Source: Pseudomonadota bacterium (GTDB taxonomy: Bacteria > Pseudomonadota > Gammaproteobacteria > CALCKW01). Taken from it: a DNA stretch of 58,976 bases. Below the pieces are notes generated by a model that saw only the letters and a list, made by a program, of their open reading frames with translations, had not been told where the DNA came from and did no database searches. The translations under genes and the position numbers were made by a program. Below, piece by piece: positions 35,921 to 44,139 of this stretch. Where the stretch lies: the NCBI GenBank assembly GCA_039196715.1, contig JBCCUP010000027.1, positions 1-58,976 on the forward strand. Reading direction: 5' to 3'. The first letter of the stretch is position 1, and each line of letters starts with the position of its first letter.

Positions 35921-36697
35921 GTGAAAATTTTCAAACACCTGATCGCCGCTGCGAGCCTCTCGTTGATGGCTGCGCCCGCCCTGTCGGCATCGGCGTTGAA
36001 CGACATCCTCAATGGCGGCGTACTCAAGGTGGGCACGACCGGCGATTGGAACCCGATGACAATGAAGGATCCCGCCACCGACAGCTACACCGGCTACGAC
36101 ATCGACGTCATGACCGAGCTGGCCAAGGACCTCGGCGTGGAGCTCGAGCTCGTGCCGACCGATTGGAAAACCCTGGTCAGCGGCGTCACCGCCGGCAAGT
36201 ATCACATGACCGGCTCGGCCAGCGTGTCACCCGCGCGCGCCAAGGCCGCCGGCTACTCGATCAGCTACTTCTCGCTGGCCACCGTGCCCTTGACCCTGGC
36301 GGAAAACGCCGATCGCTTCACCGACTGGGCCGACCTGGACAAGCCAGACGTCAAGGTCGCCGCCACGCTCGGCACCACGCAGGAAAAGCAGGTCAAGGAC
36401 TTCTTCCCCAACGCCGAACACACCATTGTCGAAGCACCCGCACGGGATTTTCAGGAAGTGCTCGCCGGACGCGCCGATGCCCACATCACGTCCAACGTCG
36501 AGGCGTTCAAACTCGTCGAGAAGTACCCGCAGATGATGATCGTGCCGGTCAGCGCCCCCAAGGCACCGACCCCCATCGCGATGCTGCTGCCGCAAGCCGA
36601 CCAGGTGTGGATCAATTACGTCAACACCTGGATCAAGCTCAAGGAAGAACGCGGTTTCTTCACCGAGCTTGGACGCAAGTGGAAACTCAACAACTGA
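35921..36697 (+). CDS. Periplasmic amino-acid-binding protein (ABC transporter)
   Basis: Family 3 solute-binding protein of 258 residues. The signal peptide (MAAPALSASA, cleavage ~22-24) is followed by LKVGTTGDWNPMTM, YTGYDIDVMTELAKDLG and VAATLGTTQEKQVKDFFPN, all typical of the fold. GTG start with GGAG 8 nt upstream. It is divergent from the ATPase/permease pair with 127 bp between starts. A strong terminator follows. The sequence resembles cyclohexadienyl dehydratase-like binding proteins as well as amino-acid binders, so the ligand is open. Confidence 0.92.
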   Translation: MKIFKHLIAAASLSLMAAPALSASALNDILNGGVLKVGTTGDWNPMTMKDPATDSYTGYDIDVMTELAKDLGVELELVPTDWKTLVSGVTAGKYHMTGSASVSPARAKAAGYSISYFSLATVPLTLAENADRFTDWADLDKPDVKVAATLGTTQEKQVKDFFPNAEHTIVEAPARDFQEVLAGRADAHITSNVEAFKLVEKYPQMMIVPVSAPKAPTPIAMLLPQADQVWINYVNTWIKLKEERGFFTELGRKWKLNN

Positions 36698-36715
36698 ATC
36701 CGCGTGACGCACGGG

Positions 36716-36740
36716 AAAAGGCCGCTTTACGCGGCCTTTT
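36716..36740 (+). terminator. Rho-independent terminator after binding-protein gene
   Basis: AAAAGGCCGC - TTTAC - GCGGCCTTTT followed by TCTTT. A 10-bp stem with a T-rich tail, and the flanking A-run also makes it usable from the convergent strand. Confidence 0.85.
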
Positions 36741-36766
36741 TCTTTGCCTGAGTATCGATCGGGGCC

Positions 36767-37276
36767 TCAGGCCGGCGTGTGATTGATGTGGTTGAACCAG
36801 TTCGTGAAACCGATCGTCGCCATCGCCAGAGCGAGCTCGACCAGACCCGCCTGATCGATGCCCGCGTCGTCGAGTGCCCGGCGCTCCACCGTCCCCAACT
36901 CCGTGCCGCAGAGGAGCTGCACGCACGCGACCCGGATGGCCTCGAGCCGCGCATCCGACATCGCACCGCCGGCGAGCGCAGCCTCGATGTCATCCGGCGC
37001 CAGGCCGGCAGCCTCGGCTTTTGCCCGGTGGGTCTTGAGGCAGAACGCACAGCGGTTGTGCCCGCTGACGACCAGCTTCACGGTCTCGATGTCGAGCGTG
37101 CTCAACACCCCGTCCTTGAGCACCTGCTCGGCGCCGAGGTAGGCTGCGAGCGCGCCCGGGCTGTTGCCGATCTGTCGGTACAGCGGCGGCATACGCTGTT
37201 GGCCCGTCAAGGCGGTGAAGGCGTCTACGACAGACTCGGGAATGGCCTCAGGTGCCGGCGTGTCGAGCAGCGTCAT
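36767..37276 (-). CDS. AhpD/CMD-fold peroxidase-related protein
   Basis: Protein of 169 residues with the complete AhpD-type motif C76-A-F-C79-L-K-T-H83 preceded by ETVKLVVSGHNR, as in peroxidase-related carboxymuconolactone decarboxylase-like proteins. The ATG at 37276 begins the homologous region. The long upstream extension runs into the creatinase gene's strand-mate sequence and is not coding. It is the second such gene in 4 kb; unlike the one at 33676 it keeps both cysteines. Same strand as creatinase (44-bp gap), so probably co-transcribed. Confidence 0.85.
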   Translation of the reverse strand: MTLLDTPAPEAIPESVVDAFTALTGQQRMPPLYRQIGNSPGALAAYLGAEQVLKDGVLSTLDIETVKLVVSGHNRCAFCLKTHRAKAEAAGLAPDDIEAALAGGAMSDARLEAIRVACVQLLCGTELGTVERRALDDAGIDQAGLVELALAMATIGFTNWFNHINHTPA

Positions 37277-37320
37277 GGCGGTTCCACGTCGTGGTGTGGC
37301 GACGATTGTGTCGCGCAGCG

Positions 37321-38553
37321 CTACGGCGCACAAGCCGACTCGGCCAGGGAGACGATGTTGTGCTCGGGTCCGTACGGAAACGCCGTGAGGTTGCGCGCAC
37401 CGGACTCCGTGACCGCCAGAATGTCGTGCTCCCGGTACCCGCCCGCGCCGGGCAGGCCCTCGGGCAACATCACCATCGGTTCCATCGAGACCACCATGCC
37501 GGGCTCGAGTACCGTCTCCACGTCTTCGCGCAACTCCAGGCCGGCCTCCCGGCCGTAGTAGTGGCTCAAGACACCAAAACTGTGTCCGTAGCCAAAGGTC
37601 CGGTATTGCAATAATCCGTGTGCCTCGTATACCCCGTTCAACTCGGCTGCAATCTCGCTGCAGCGTGCGCCAGGCCGAATCAAGGCGAGCCCCGCCTCGT
37701 GCACAGCGACGTTGGCTTGCCAGATACGCAGTGAATCGTCGTCGCAGTGATCGAGGAACAGCGTGCGCTCCAGCGCGGTGTAATAGCCCGCAATCATCGG
37801 AAAACAATTGAGACTCAGGATGTCGCCGCGGGCAACGGGCCGTGACGTGACCGGGTTGTGGGCGCCGTCGGTGTTGATGCCCGATTGGAACCAGGTCCAG
37901 GTGTCCATCAGTTCCGCGTCCGGGAAGCGCCGCGCGATCTCACGCACCATCGCCTGCGTCGAAGCCAGCGCGACCTCGTGTTCAGGCACGCCTTCGGCCA
38001 ACGCAGCCACCGCGGCGGCACCGCCGATGTCGGCCACGGCCGCACCTGCGGCGATGTGGGCAATCTCCTCCGCGGATTTCAGCATGCGCGCCGACATGCA
38101 CAGCGGTGCGACATCGACCAACACCGTGTCGGCCAGGGCGGTCTGCAGCGCGCGGTGGCGGTCGACAGTGAGGTGGTCGTGCTCGACGCCGAGCCGCCGC
38201 ACCCGACCCAGCGCGTGTTGCACCGCGCAGAGGAAGTTGTCGCGTTGCCAATCGGTGTAGACGAGGTTGTCACCGTCCGCCGTGCGGCGCCACGGCTGGC
38301 CACCGTCGATGTTGGCCGAGAGGGACACGACCCGGTCGGCGGTCACCACCAACGCGTAGGGCCGACCGAAGGCGCAGTAGAGAAAGTCTCCGTAGTAGTT
38401 GACGTTGTGAATCGACGTCAGCAGCACGGCGTCGAGATCACCAGCCGCCATGGCGGACCGCAAACCGGCGCGACGGCGCGCGAACTCGGCCTCGCTGAAG
38501 GTGCTCCGGGCTTTCTCGCCGTTTTCAAGGGTGGTCAGCGCGGCGCGTGTCAT
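37321..38553 (-). CDS. Creatinase (creatine amidinohydrolase)
   Basis: Pita-bread-fold enzyme of 410 residues that hydrolyses creatine to sarcosine and urea. The match to remembered Pseudomonas creatinase is very close over long stretches, including HNVNYYGDFLYCAFGRPYAL, SANIDGGQPWRRT, the catalytic-His segment SGINTDGAHNPVT, LSLNCFPMIAGYYTALERT and the C-terminal GLPGAGGYREHDIL. The start ATG at 38553 has AGGAG 8 nt upstream; a much longer open frame upstream is antisense to the LysR gene and is rejected. It is probably controlled by the divergent LysR regulator. No sarcosine oxidase is in the window. Confidence 0.95.
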   Translation of the reverse strand: MTRAALTTLENGEKARSTFSEAEFARRRAGLRSAMAAGDLDAVLLTSIHNVNYYGDFLYCAFGRPYALVVTADRVVSLSANIDGGQPWRRTADGDNLVYTDWQRDNFLCAVQHALGRVRRLGVEHDHLTVDRHRALQTALADTVLVDVAPLCMSARMLKSAEEIAHIAAGAAVADIGGAAAVAALAEGVPEHEVALASTQAMVREIARRFPDAELMDTWTWFQSGINTDGAHNPVTSRPVARGDILSLNCFPMIAGYYTALERTLFLDHCDDDSLRIWQANVAVHEAGLALIRPGARCSEIAAELNGVYEAHGLLQYRTFGYGHSFGVLSHYYGREAGLELREDVETVLEPGMVVSMEPMVMLPEGLPGAGGYREHDILAVTESGARNLTAFPYGPEHNIVSLAESACAP

Positions 38554-38593
38554 GTCTGTCTCCTGCGGTGTGGGGCGGAGTATTGACCTCCCT

Positions 38594-38621
38594 GATATAT
38601 CTGTAAAATGAAATTTATCAA
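38594..38621 (-). promoter_or_regulatory. Creatinase promoter
   Basis: On the minus strand TTGATA, 16-nt spacer, TATATC, in the AT-rich 93-bp gap between creatinase and the LysR gene. The rest of the window is so GC-rich that this patch stands out. Confidence 0.5.
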
Positions 38622-38628
38622 TAATTGA
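38618..38628. promoter_or_regulatory. Candidate LysR-binding palindrome TCAATAATTGA
   Basis: Perfect 11-bp inverted repeat that overlaps the creatinase -35 box and lies 19 bp before the LysR start. A second short palindrome, GATATATC, is at 38594-38601. The position suits a LysR regulator acting on both genes. Confidence 0.4.
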
Positions 38629-38646
38629 ATTCACGAATATCGATAC

Positions 38647-39459
38647 ATGGACATCGACCTGGCACGCACCTACCTCGCCGTGATGACGCACGGCAGCTTC
38701 AAACACGCAGCGTCCGAGCTGCACTGCACGCAATCGACCGTGACGGCGCGCATCAAGCAGCTCGAACAGCTGCTCGGGCGGGCGCTGTTCGTGCGCAGCC
38801 GCGCCGGCGCCGCGCCAACCCCCGAGGGACGCCGCTTCAGGCCCTACGCAGACCGCCTGCTGTTGGCCTGGCGCGAGGCTCAGCAGGCGCTCGGGTTGCC
38901 GAGTCGCCTGAAAGGCACCGTGCGGGTCGAACTCGATCGACGGCTCGCGCCGCAGGTGGGCCTGGCCGTGAGCGCGGGCCTGCTCAACGCCCTGCCCGAC
39001 TGGTCCGTGGAGGTGCTCGAGGCCCCGCAAACCGACGCCGACCTCGCGATCGGCTACGGTATGACGCCGCTCCCGGGTCGCGCGCCGCTCGCCCGCGTCG
39101 CGGATGAGCTGGTGCTGGTGGCCACATCCGCGCGAACCGCCGTCGACTGGGACCCGGACTACCGGGCAATCGATTGGGGACACCCGTTCCGCGAGGCCTA
39201 CGCGCGCCACTACCCGGTCGACCGCGTCCCGCAACTCCAGCTGCCCGCCGAACGCTGGTCGCTCGACTGTCTGATCGCCGTCGGCGGATCGGCCTACGTG
39301 CCGCTGAGCTGGTGCACCGAGGCGCTGGCGAGCCACACGCTGCACCGGGTCACCAACGCCGCGACCTTTCCGATCGACCTGAACGCTGTCGAACGCACGC
39401 CGGATGCCGCCTGGGCGCAGCCGGCAGGCGAGGCCATCCGGGCCGCACTGGGTGCCTGA
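38647..39459 (+). CDS. LysR-family regulator, probable creatinase regulator
   Basis: Regulator of 270 residues with a clear N-terminal LysR HTH (RTYLAVMTHGSFKHAASELHCTQSTVTARIKQLEQ) and a somewhat short effector-binding domain. It is transcribed away from creatinase from a 93-bp shared gap with AT-rich palindromes, the usual LysR arrangement, so control of creatine breakdown is inferred. The effector domain of usual members is longer (about 290-310 residues in total). Confidence 0.9.
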   Translation: MDIDLARTYLAVMTHGSFKHAASELHCTQSTVTARIKQLEQLLGRALFVRSRAGAAPTPEGRRFRPYADRLLLAWREAQQALGLPSRLKGTVRVELDRRLAPQVGLAVSAGLLNALPDWSVEVLEAPQTDADLAIGYGMTPLPGRAPLARVADELVLVATSARTAVDWDPDYRAIDWGHPFREAYARHYPVDRVPQLQLPAERWSLDCLIAVGGSAYVPLSWCTEALASHTLHRVTNAATFPIDLNAVERTPDAAWAQPAGEAIRAALGA

Positions 39460-39573
39460 TTCGGACCGACGGCTCACACGCACCACCGACCGGAGTGTCC
39501 GATTCACGACACCCCGCTGCCCCCTGCCCCGCTGAACTGCTACACCTGACGCACCGTCGGCGAGGAGAAGGTC

Positions 39574-40833
39574 ATGTGGCAGGCGTTGCGGTCACTGTGG
39601 GTGTTGTATTTCGGCTTGATCCTGCTGTGGTTCGGCACCGGTGTGGTGCACACGCTGCTGGTCTTCCGCGCTGACGCCGAGGGGTTCAGTACCGTTCAGA
39701 TCGGCCTGTTGCAGTCGGCCTACCAACTCGGTTGGCTGGTCGCGGCCTTGATCGCACCGACGCTGATCCGCCGCGTGGGCCATGTGCGCGTGTTCAGCGC
39801 CATGGCGGCAGCGAGTTCGGCAGTCATCATCGCCCACCTGTTGGTCATCGAACCCACGATCTGGCTCGCCGAACGCTTCGCCATGGGCATCTGCACGGCC
39901 GTGTTGATGGTGGTGTGCGAGAGTTGGCTCAACGACATGTCGGCCAACACGGTGCGCGGCAAGGTGCTGGCGCTCTACACGATCATCTCCTGGGGTACCC
40001 CGATGATCGGTGTGTGGCTGTTGCGTTTTGCCAGCACCGAATCGGCGTTTTTCTTCATTGTCGCGTCGATCTGCATCTCGCTCGCCGTGGTGCCCATGCT
40101 GCTGTCGGCCTCGAGGACCCCACGCTTTCTCGACACCCAGCGACTCGGCTTCCGGACCCTGTACCGCCGCACGCCGCTCGGGGTCATCGGCGCGCTGCTC
40201 TCGGGGGCCTGCCACGGCGCCTTCTTCGCCACGGTCGCGCTGTTCGGTACCGTGTCGGGGTTCAGTGTCGCCGAGATCTCCACACTGATCACCATCGCCC
40301 TCGGCGGCGGCGTGATCACCCAGTGGCCGATCGCCCTGCTGTCCGACCGCTACGACCGGCGCGCCGTGTTGGCTTCGGTGTCGGCCCTCGGCGCCGTGAC
40401 TGGGCTGTATTTTGGCGTCACGGAGACCGACACCTTCCTGCGTGCCTGCGTTGCAGCATTCTTGCTCAGCGCCTGTGTGCTGAGCCTTTACAGCCAGTGC
40501 ATCGCCCACACCAACGACCACATTGCCACGCAGGAAGTCGTGCCCGCCGCGAGCACACTGATCCTCCTCTACGGTCTGGGCTTCGCAATCACCCCCGCCG
40601 TGACGGCGCCCTTGCTGGACCACTCTCCCGCGTACTTCTTCCACGTCAACGCACTCTTGATGGCGGTGCTTGCCACGCTCGTGTGCCTGCGTATGCTCCG
40701 CCGCGAGGCCCGGCAACCCCAGACCGACATGGTCGCGATCCCGACGGTGTCACCCTACGCCTCGGTGGTGACGGCGGCGGAACACTGGGTGGACGAGACC
40801 CCGAGAGACCCGCCCGAGGACAGTGCGCGCTGA
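39574..40833 (+). CDS. MFS transporter, YcaD-like
   Basis: Twelve-helix major facilitator of 419 residues. The loop 2-3 region (RRVGHVRVF) and the ERFAMGICTAVLMVVCESWLND stretch are typical of the YcaD/YfkF group of small-molecule transporters. The C-terminal ~40 residues are hydrophilic. It starts ATG with GGAG upstream and follows the LysR gene by 114 bp. The substrate is unknown. Creatine or its products are possible only from position. Confidence 0.9.
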   Translation: MWQALRSLWVLYFGLILLWFGTGVVHTLLVFRADAEGFSTVQIGLLQSAYQLGWLVAALIAPTLIRRVGHVRVFSAMAAASSAVIIAHLLVIEPTIWLAERFAMGICTAVLMVVCESWLNDMSANTVRGKVLALYTIISWGTPMIGVWLLRFASTESAFFFIVASICISLAVVPMLLSASRTPRFLDTQRLGFRTLYRRTPLGVIGALLSGACHGAFFATVALFGTVSGFSVAEISTLITIALGGGVITQWPIALLSDRYDRRAVLASVSALGAVTGLYFGVTETDTFLRACVAAFLLSACVLSLYSQCIAHTNDHIATQEVVPAASTLILLYGLGFAITPAVTAPLLDHSPAYFFHVNALLMAVLATLVCLRMLRREARQPQTDMVAIPTVSPYASVVTAAEHWVDETPRDPPEDSAR

Positions 40834-40837
40834 GCGC

Positions 40838-41677
40838 TCAGTCGCCGAGCGCTTCGAACCGATACCCCTGCAACCCGCGCACAAGGTACCCGAGCGGGTG
40901 GCGCTCGAAATGGCTGCCGCTGAACAGCACTCGCTCGCTTGCGAGCTGATCGAGCAACCGAGCGCGCGTGGCGGCAGCGCGGTCCCGATCGACGTCGAAC
41001 ACCGTGCCCCACTCCGGCCGCCCGAGCTGCAGCAGTTGGCAGTGAACGATGTCGGCGACCAGCAGCACCGCGTCGCCACCGCTGTCGAGGCGCAGCCCGG
41101 CGTGCCCGGGCGTGTGGCCTGGCAAGGGCATGGCGAAGACGCCGTGGCCGAAATCCGTGTTGTCGGTGTAGGTGGTGTAGCGCGCCCCGTAGGCGTCGAT
41201 CACCTGCCGCGCGAGGTCGAAGCCACGCCGGCTGGCATCGGGCGCCCGCGCCCGGTTGATGTCGCTGGTGTAGTGGTCGTGGTCCGCCTGGTGTACGCAC
41301 AACTCGGCGTTGCCGAAGACGGCGTCACCCGACGCATCCACTGCGCCGGCAATGTGGTCACCGTGCAGGTGCGTGATGACAATCCGGTCGATGTCCGCTG
41401 CCGCCACCCCGCACTCGGCCAGCGCCGTGTGCAGGCGTCCGGCCCCGGGCCCGAACAGGTCGCGCGGGCCGCAATCCACAAGCGTGGTGCGACCGGCCAC
41501 CTGTATCAGGTAGGCGTTGATGGCGCTCGGCAAGCTCGACACACCAGCTTGCAACATCAGGCCGTCAACTTCGTCCGGCGGCGCGTCGGGAAACTGCGAC
41601 GGCACGAAGCTCAGTTCACCGTCGCGCAGTGCGCTCAGCCTGATGTCGCCGATCGCCAGGGTTTGAGTCAGAGTCAT
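40838..41677 (-). CDS. Metallo-beta-lactamase-fold hydrolase
   Basis: Protein of 279 residues with the metal-binding HLHGDHIAGA motif, an upstream LVDCGPRDL strand and a later PLPGHTPGH and LLVADIVH pattern (third and fourth ligand regions). This is the quorum-quenching/lactonase-like or general MBL hydrolase type. No signal peptide. It is convergent with the MFS gene (4-bp gap). The substrate is not predictable. Confidence 0.9.
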   Translation of the reverse strand: MTLTQTLAIGDIRLSALRDGELSFVPSQFPDAPPDEVDGLMLQAGVSSLPSAINAYLIQVAGRTTLVDCGPRDLFGPGAGRLHTALAECGVAAADIDRIVITHLHGDHIAGAVDASGDAVFGNAELCVHQADHDHYTSDINRARAPDASRRGFDLARQVIDAYGARYTTYTDNTDFGHGVFAMPLPGHTPGHAGLRLDSGGDAVLLVADIVHCQLLQLGRPEWGTVFDVDRDRAAATRARLLDQLASERVLFSGSHFERHPLGYLVRGLQGYRFEALGD

Positions 41678-41764
41678 GGTGCATCCGTGCGCTGAACGCG
41701 GTGGGCCGAGCCTGGCGTTGAGACGCTGACACAGTCACTGGCGAATCACAAGCCCGAGCGGGCC

Positions 41765-42664
41765 TCAGCGCGCCCCGCGTTTTTTTTCCAGCTCGTCGAG
41801 TGTCCTGGGCCAGTCCTGTTTCAGCAGGCGAGAGAGCGAGCGGTCCGCGAGCAACTTCCCGTCCGTCTGGCACCGGGGGCAGTAGTTGGTTTCGTTGCTG
41901 GCGTAGCGGATGCGCTGCACGGGCGAGCCGCACACCGGGCACGGCTCGCCGTAGCGTCCATGGACAGCCATGCCGTCGCGAAACGCCGTCACCTTGCGCG
42001 GAAAGCCACCGCCAGCTTCAGCGAGCAACGTGTTTGTCCACTGGCGCAGCACAGCCTGACACGCGTGGTACAAGGACGCGATGTCCGCCTCACCGAGCGT
42101 CTGGCTGAGTTTGACCGGTGACAGGCCTGCGGTGTGTAGGATCTCGTCCGAATAGGCGTTGCCAATGCCACTGAAGACGTTCGGGTCGGTCAGAGCCCGC
42201 TTGAGAGTGTGGTTCTTGCGTGTCAGCCGCGCCGAGAACGCATCCAGATCGATCTCGAGCGGCTCGAGCCCGTCACGGCGGTGATCGTCGAGTTCGTCGG
42301 CAGTGCACAGGTGCAGGGAAGCGCGCTTCCTGCTGCCCGCCTCGGTCAACCAGAGCACGCCGGTGTCGAACGCCATCCACATCAACGCCGACGTGCCGGG
42401 GCGGTGGGACGGCGTGTCACGCCAGTGCAGCCGACCGGCAATCATCAGGTGGAATACGCTCCACACATCGCCCTCCCACTCGAGCGCGACACGCTTGCCG
42501 AGCCGCTCGCAACCGACCACGCGCTGCCCGATAAGGCCGTCGGGCGACACACCGACGCTGCGCAACAAAAACGGGCTGTTGAGCTGGATGGCCTGCAAGC
42601 GCTTGCCGCACACCCGCTGTTCCAATGCACGGATGTACACCGTGATATCGGGCAGTTCGGGCAT
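41765..42664 (-). CDS. Fpg/Nei-family DNA glycosylase-like protein
   Basis: Protein of 299 residues of the formamidopyrimidine/endonuclease VIII fold. It begins MPELPDITVY, with Pro and Glu after Met positioned as the catalytic pair. It has a helix-two-turn-helix (NVFSGIGNAYSDEIL) and a C-terminal zinc finger (CPVC ... CPRC). The Arg that usually precedes the second Cys pair is replaced by Asn in SNETNYC. I recall the same ETNYCPRCQ in a distinct PELPD-starting subgroup, so this may be family-typical. Probable base-excision repair of oxidised bases. Confidence 0.88.
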   Translation of the reverse strand: MPELPDITVYIRALEQRVCGKRLQAIQLNSPFLLRSVGVSPDGLIGQRVVGCERLGKRVALEWEGDVWSVFHLMIAGRLHWRDTPSHRPGTSALMWMAFDTGVLWLTEAGSRKRASLHLCTADELDDHRRDGLEPLEIDLDAFSARLTRKNHTLKRALTDPNVFSGIGNAYSDEILHTAGLSPVKLSQTLGEADIASLYHACQAVLRQWTNTLLAEAGGGFPRKVTAFRDGMAVHGRYGEPCPVCGSPVQRIRYASNETNYCPRCQTDGKLLADRSLSRLLKQDWPRTLDELEKKRGAR

Positions 42665-42786
42665 GCGATCGCCTCGGCTGACAGCGTGGTGCCAGCATAC
42701 ACAACCGCCGAGGTCGAACCCACCGACGCAGAGGTGTCGCCAGACGCGCGCAGCGACTATGCTGCTCTTTTTGCGGTGAGGTCAGC

Positions 42787-43593
42787 GTGCGCGACATCCT
42801 CGATTTGGACACCTACCCGATCGACGCACCGAGCACACCGGCGGCCGCGGCCCTGGTGGCGACGTGCAAGGCGTCGCTGGCCTCGCGCGGCCTGTTCAAC
42901 CTCGACGCGCTGGTGCGGCCCGAGGTCACAGCGGACCTCGCTGCCGACCTCGGTGCCCGGGTTTTCGCCGAGGGTTTCGAGCACCGTCGACGGCACAACA
43001 TCTACTTCGACGACAGTGTGGCTCTGGACCCGTCACACCCCGCTCGTCAGCAGGTCGAAACCTGCAATCACACCTTGTGCGCGGACCAGCTGGACCGGTC
43101 TGCGCTCGACCGCATCTACCGCTACCCCGCGTTGATCGATTTCGTCGCCGCCACCCTCGAGAAGCCGGCGCTCTACCCGATGGCCGACCCGTTGGCTGCG
43201 GTCAACGTGATGGGGTACCGCGAAGGCGAGGCGCTCAACTGGCACTTCGACCGGTCCGAATTCACCATCACCTTGCTGCTGCAGGCGCCCGACAGTGGCG
43301 GTGAGTTCGAATACCGACAGCACGCGCGCAGCGACACGGACCCGAACTACGACGGGGTTGCACGGCTGCTGCGCGGTGAGGACATGGCTGTGGAGCGCGT
43401 GCGCCTGACACCGGGCACCCTGAATGTGTTCAAGGGCCGCAATACCGCCCACCGCGTGACGCCTGTCGGCGGGGCGACACCGCGGCTGATCGCCGTGTTT
43501 TCGTATTTCGATCGGCCAGGTGTGCACTTCAGCCCGTCAGAGCAACGCGGTTTCTACGGTCGCGCCACGTCCACTGCCCCCGGCACCCGCTGA
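42787..43593 (+). CDS. 2OG-Fe(II) oxygenase, ArpA-like
   Basis: Protein of 268 residues with a late double-stranded beta-helix. The iron triad is H and D of NWHFDRSEF and H of NTAHRVTPV, and a C-terminal R (TPRLIAVF) is positioned to bind 2-oxoglutarate. The first ~100 residues are helical and specific to the group. The GTG start has a GAGGT site just upstream. The free-amino-acid halogenase/hydroxylase group is a structural possibility, but the substrate is not known. It is divergent from the Fpg-like gene. Confidence 0.85.
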   Translation: MRDILDLDTYPIDAPSTPAAAALVATCKASLASRGLFNLDALVRPEVTADLAADLGARVFAEGFEHRRRHNIYFDDSVALDPSHPARQQVETCNHTLCADQLDRSALDRIYRYPALIDFVAATLEKPALYPMADPLAAVNVMGYREGEALNWHFDRSEFTITLLLQAPDSGGEFEYRQHARSDTDPNYDGVARLLRGEDMAVERVRLTPGTLNVFKGRNTAHRVTPVGGATPRLIAVFSYFDRPGVHFSPSEQRGFYGRATSTAPGTR

Positions 43594-43618
43594 CACCCCA
43601 GGCCCGCAGACGCCGCGC

Positions 43619-43855
43619 TCAGAACGCCTTGAAGGTCAGCGTTGTGAGCGAATCCTTGATGCCGTCCAGCGTCAGGATGCGCTCGTTGATGAACCGCCCC
43701 ACGTCTACACCGTCGTCGATGTAGACCTTCATGAGCAGGTCCCACTCCCCGCTCGTGGAATAGAGTTCCGACGCAATCTCCTGCGCGTACAGCTCGTCGG
43801 CAACCGTGTAGGTCTTGCCCGGAAAACAGCGAAGTTGAACGAAAACGCAGGTCAT
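43619..43855 (-). CDS. Stand-alone Lrp/AsnC-type RAM (ligand-binding) domain
   Basis: Protein of 78 residues consisting only of the Lrp/AsnC regulation-of-amino-acid-metabolism domain (ferredoxin-like alpha/beta), for example SGEWDLLMKVYIDD and the NERILTLDGIKDSLT region. There is no DNA-binding domain. Such stand-alone domains assemble into rings and bind amino acids. It lies downstream of the kynU/kynA remnant, separated by 70 bp, a context that suggests a link to tryptophan metabolism. Confidence 0.85.
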   Translation of the reverse strand: MTCVFVQLRCFPGKTYTVADELYAQEIASELYSTSGEWDLLMKVYIDDGVDVGRFINERILTLDGIKDSLTTLTFKAF

Positions 43856-43925
43856 GGTGCAACAGCCCGATCGGTGGGAACGCTCCGCGACAGTGTACCG
43901 CGCCGTGCGGCTTTCTGCTCTCGGC

Positions 43926-44139
43926 TCACATCGCCGTGCCCATGTGCCGAAGTTCCGGGAAGTCTTCCACCTCGAGCATCAGCTCGAGGCACGAGACACC
44001 GCACGTACCGCGACGGAAGTCACAGCATGTCGTCGTGCGCGTCGAGCACCGGGTCAAGGCACAGGTCGTCGCCGTAGGGCATCCGTGCCCGGAAATCGGT
44101 TTCGGCGCCGTCACGCGACGGCGCGCGGGGGCCGCTCAT
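43926..44139 (-). pseudogene. kynA (tryptophan 2,3-dioxygenase) remnant
   Basis: An ATG at 44139 overlaps the kynU stop (ATGA) and opens a reading frame that looks like the start of tryptophan 2,3-dioxygenase: ...TDFRARMPYGDDLCLDPVLDAHDDML, matching the family's M-x-YG-x-Y-L-x-LD-x-x-L-x-A-Q ... HDEML. It ends at a TGA at 44020. In another frame, the last ~31 codons to the TGA at 43926 (FRRGTCGVSCLELMLEVEDFPELRHMGTAM) match the enzyme's C-terminus (K-x-GTGG-x-x-GV-x-YL ... FFPELW). About 200 residues of the middle are missing, with a frame change and several substitutions. Protein function is lost. Confidence 0.8.

Noticed and set aside
37277-37807. N-terminal extension of the AhpD-like gene at 36767
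   Set aside because: It overlaps the creatinase gene in another frame and has no family similarity. The ATG at 37276 fits the family start.
38554-39507. N-terminal extension of creatinase to 39507
   Set aside because: It lies opposite the LysR gene, reads as low-complexity Arg/His/Gly protein, and homologues start at 38553 with AGGAG upstream.
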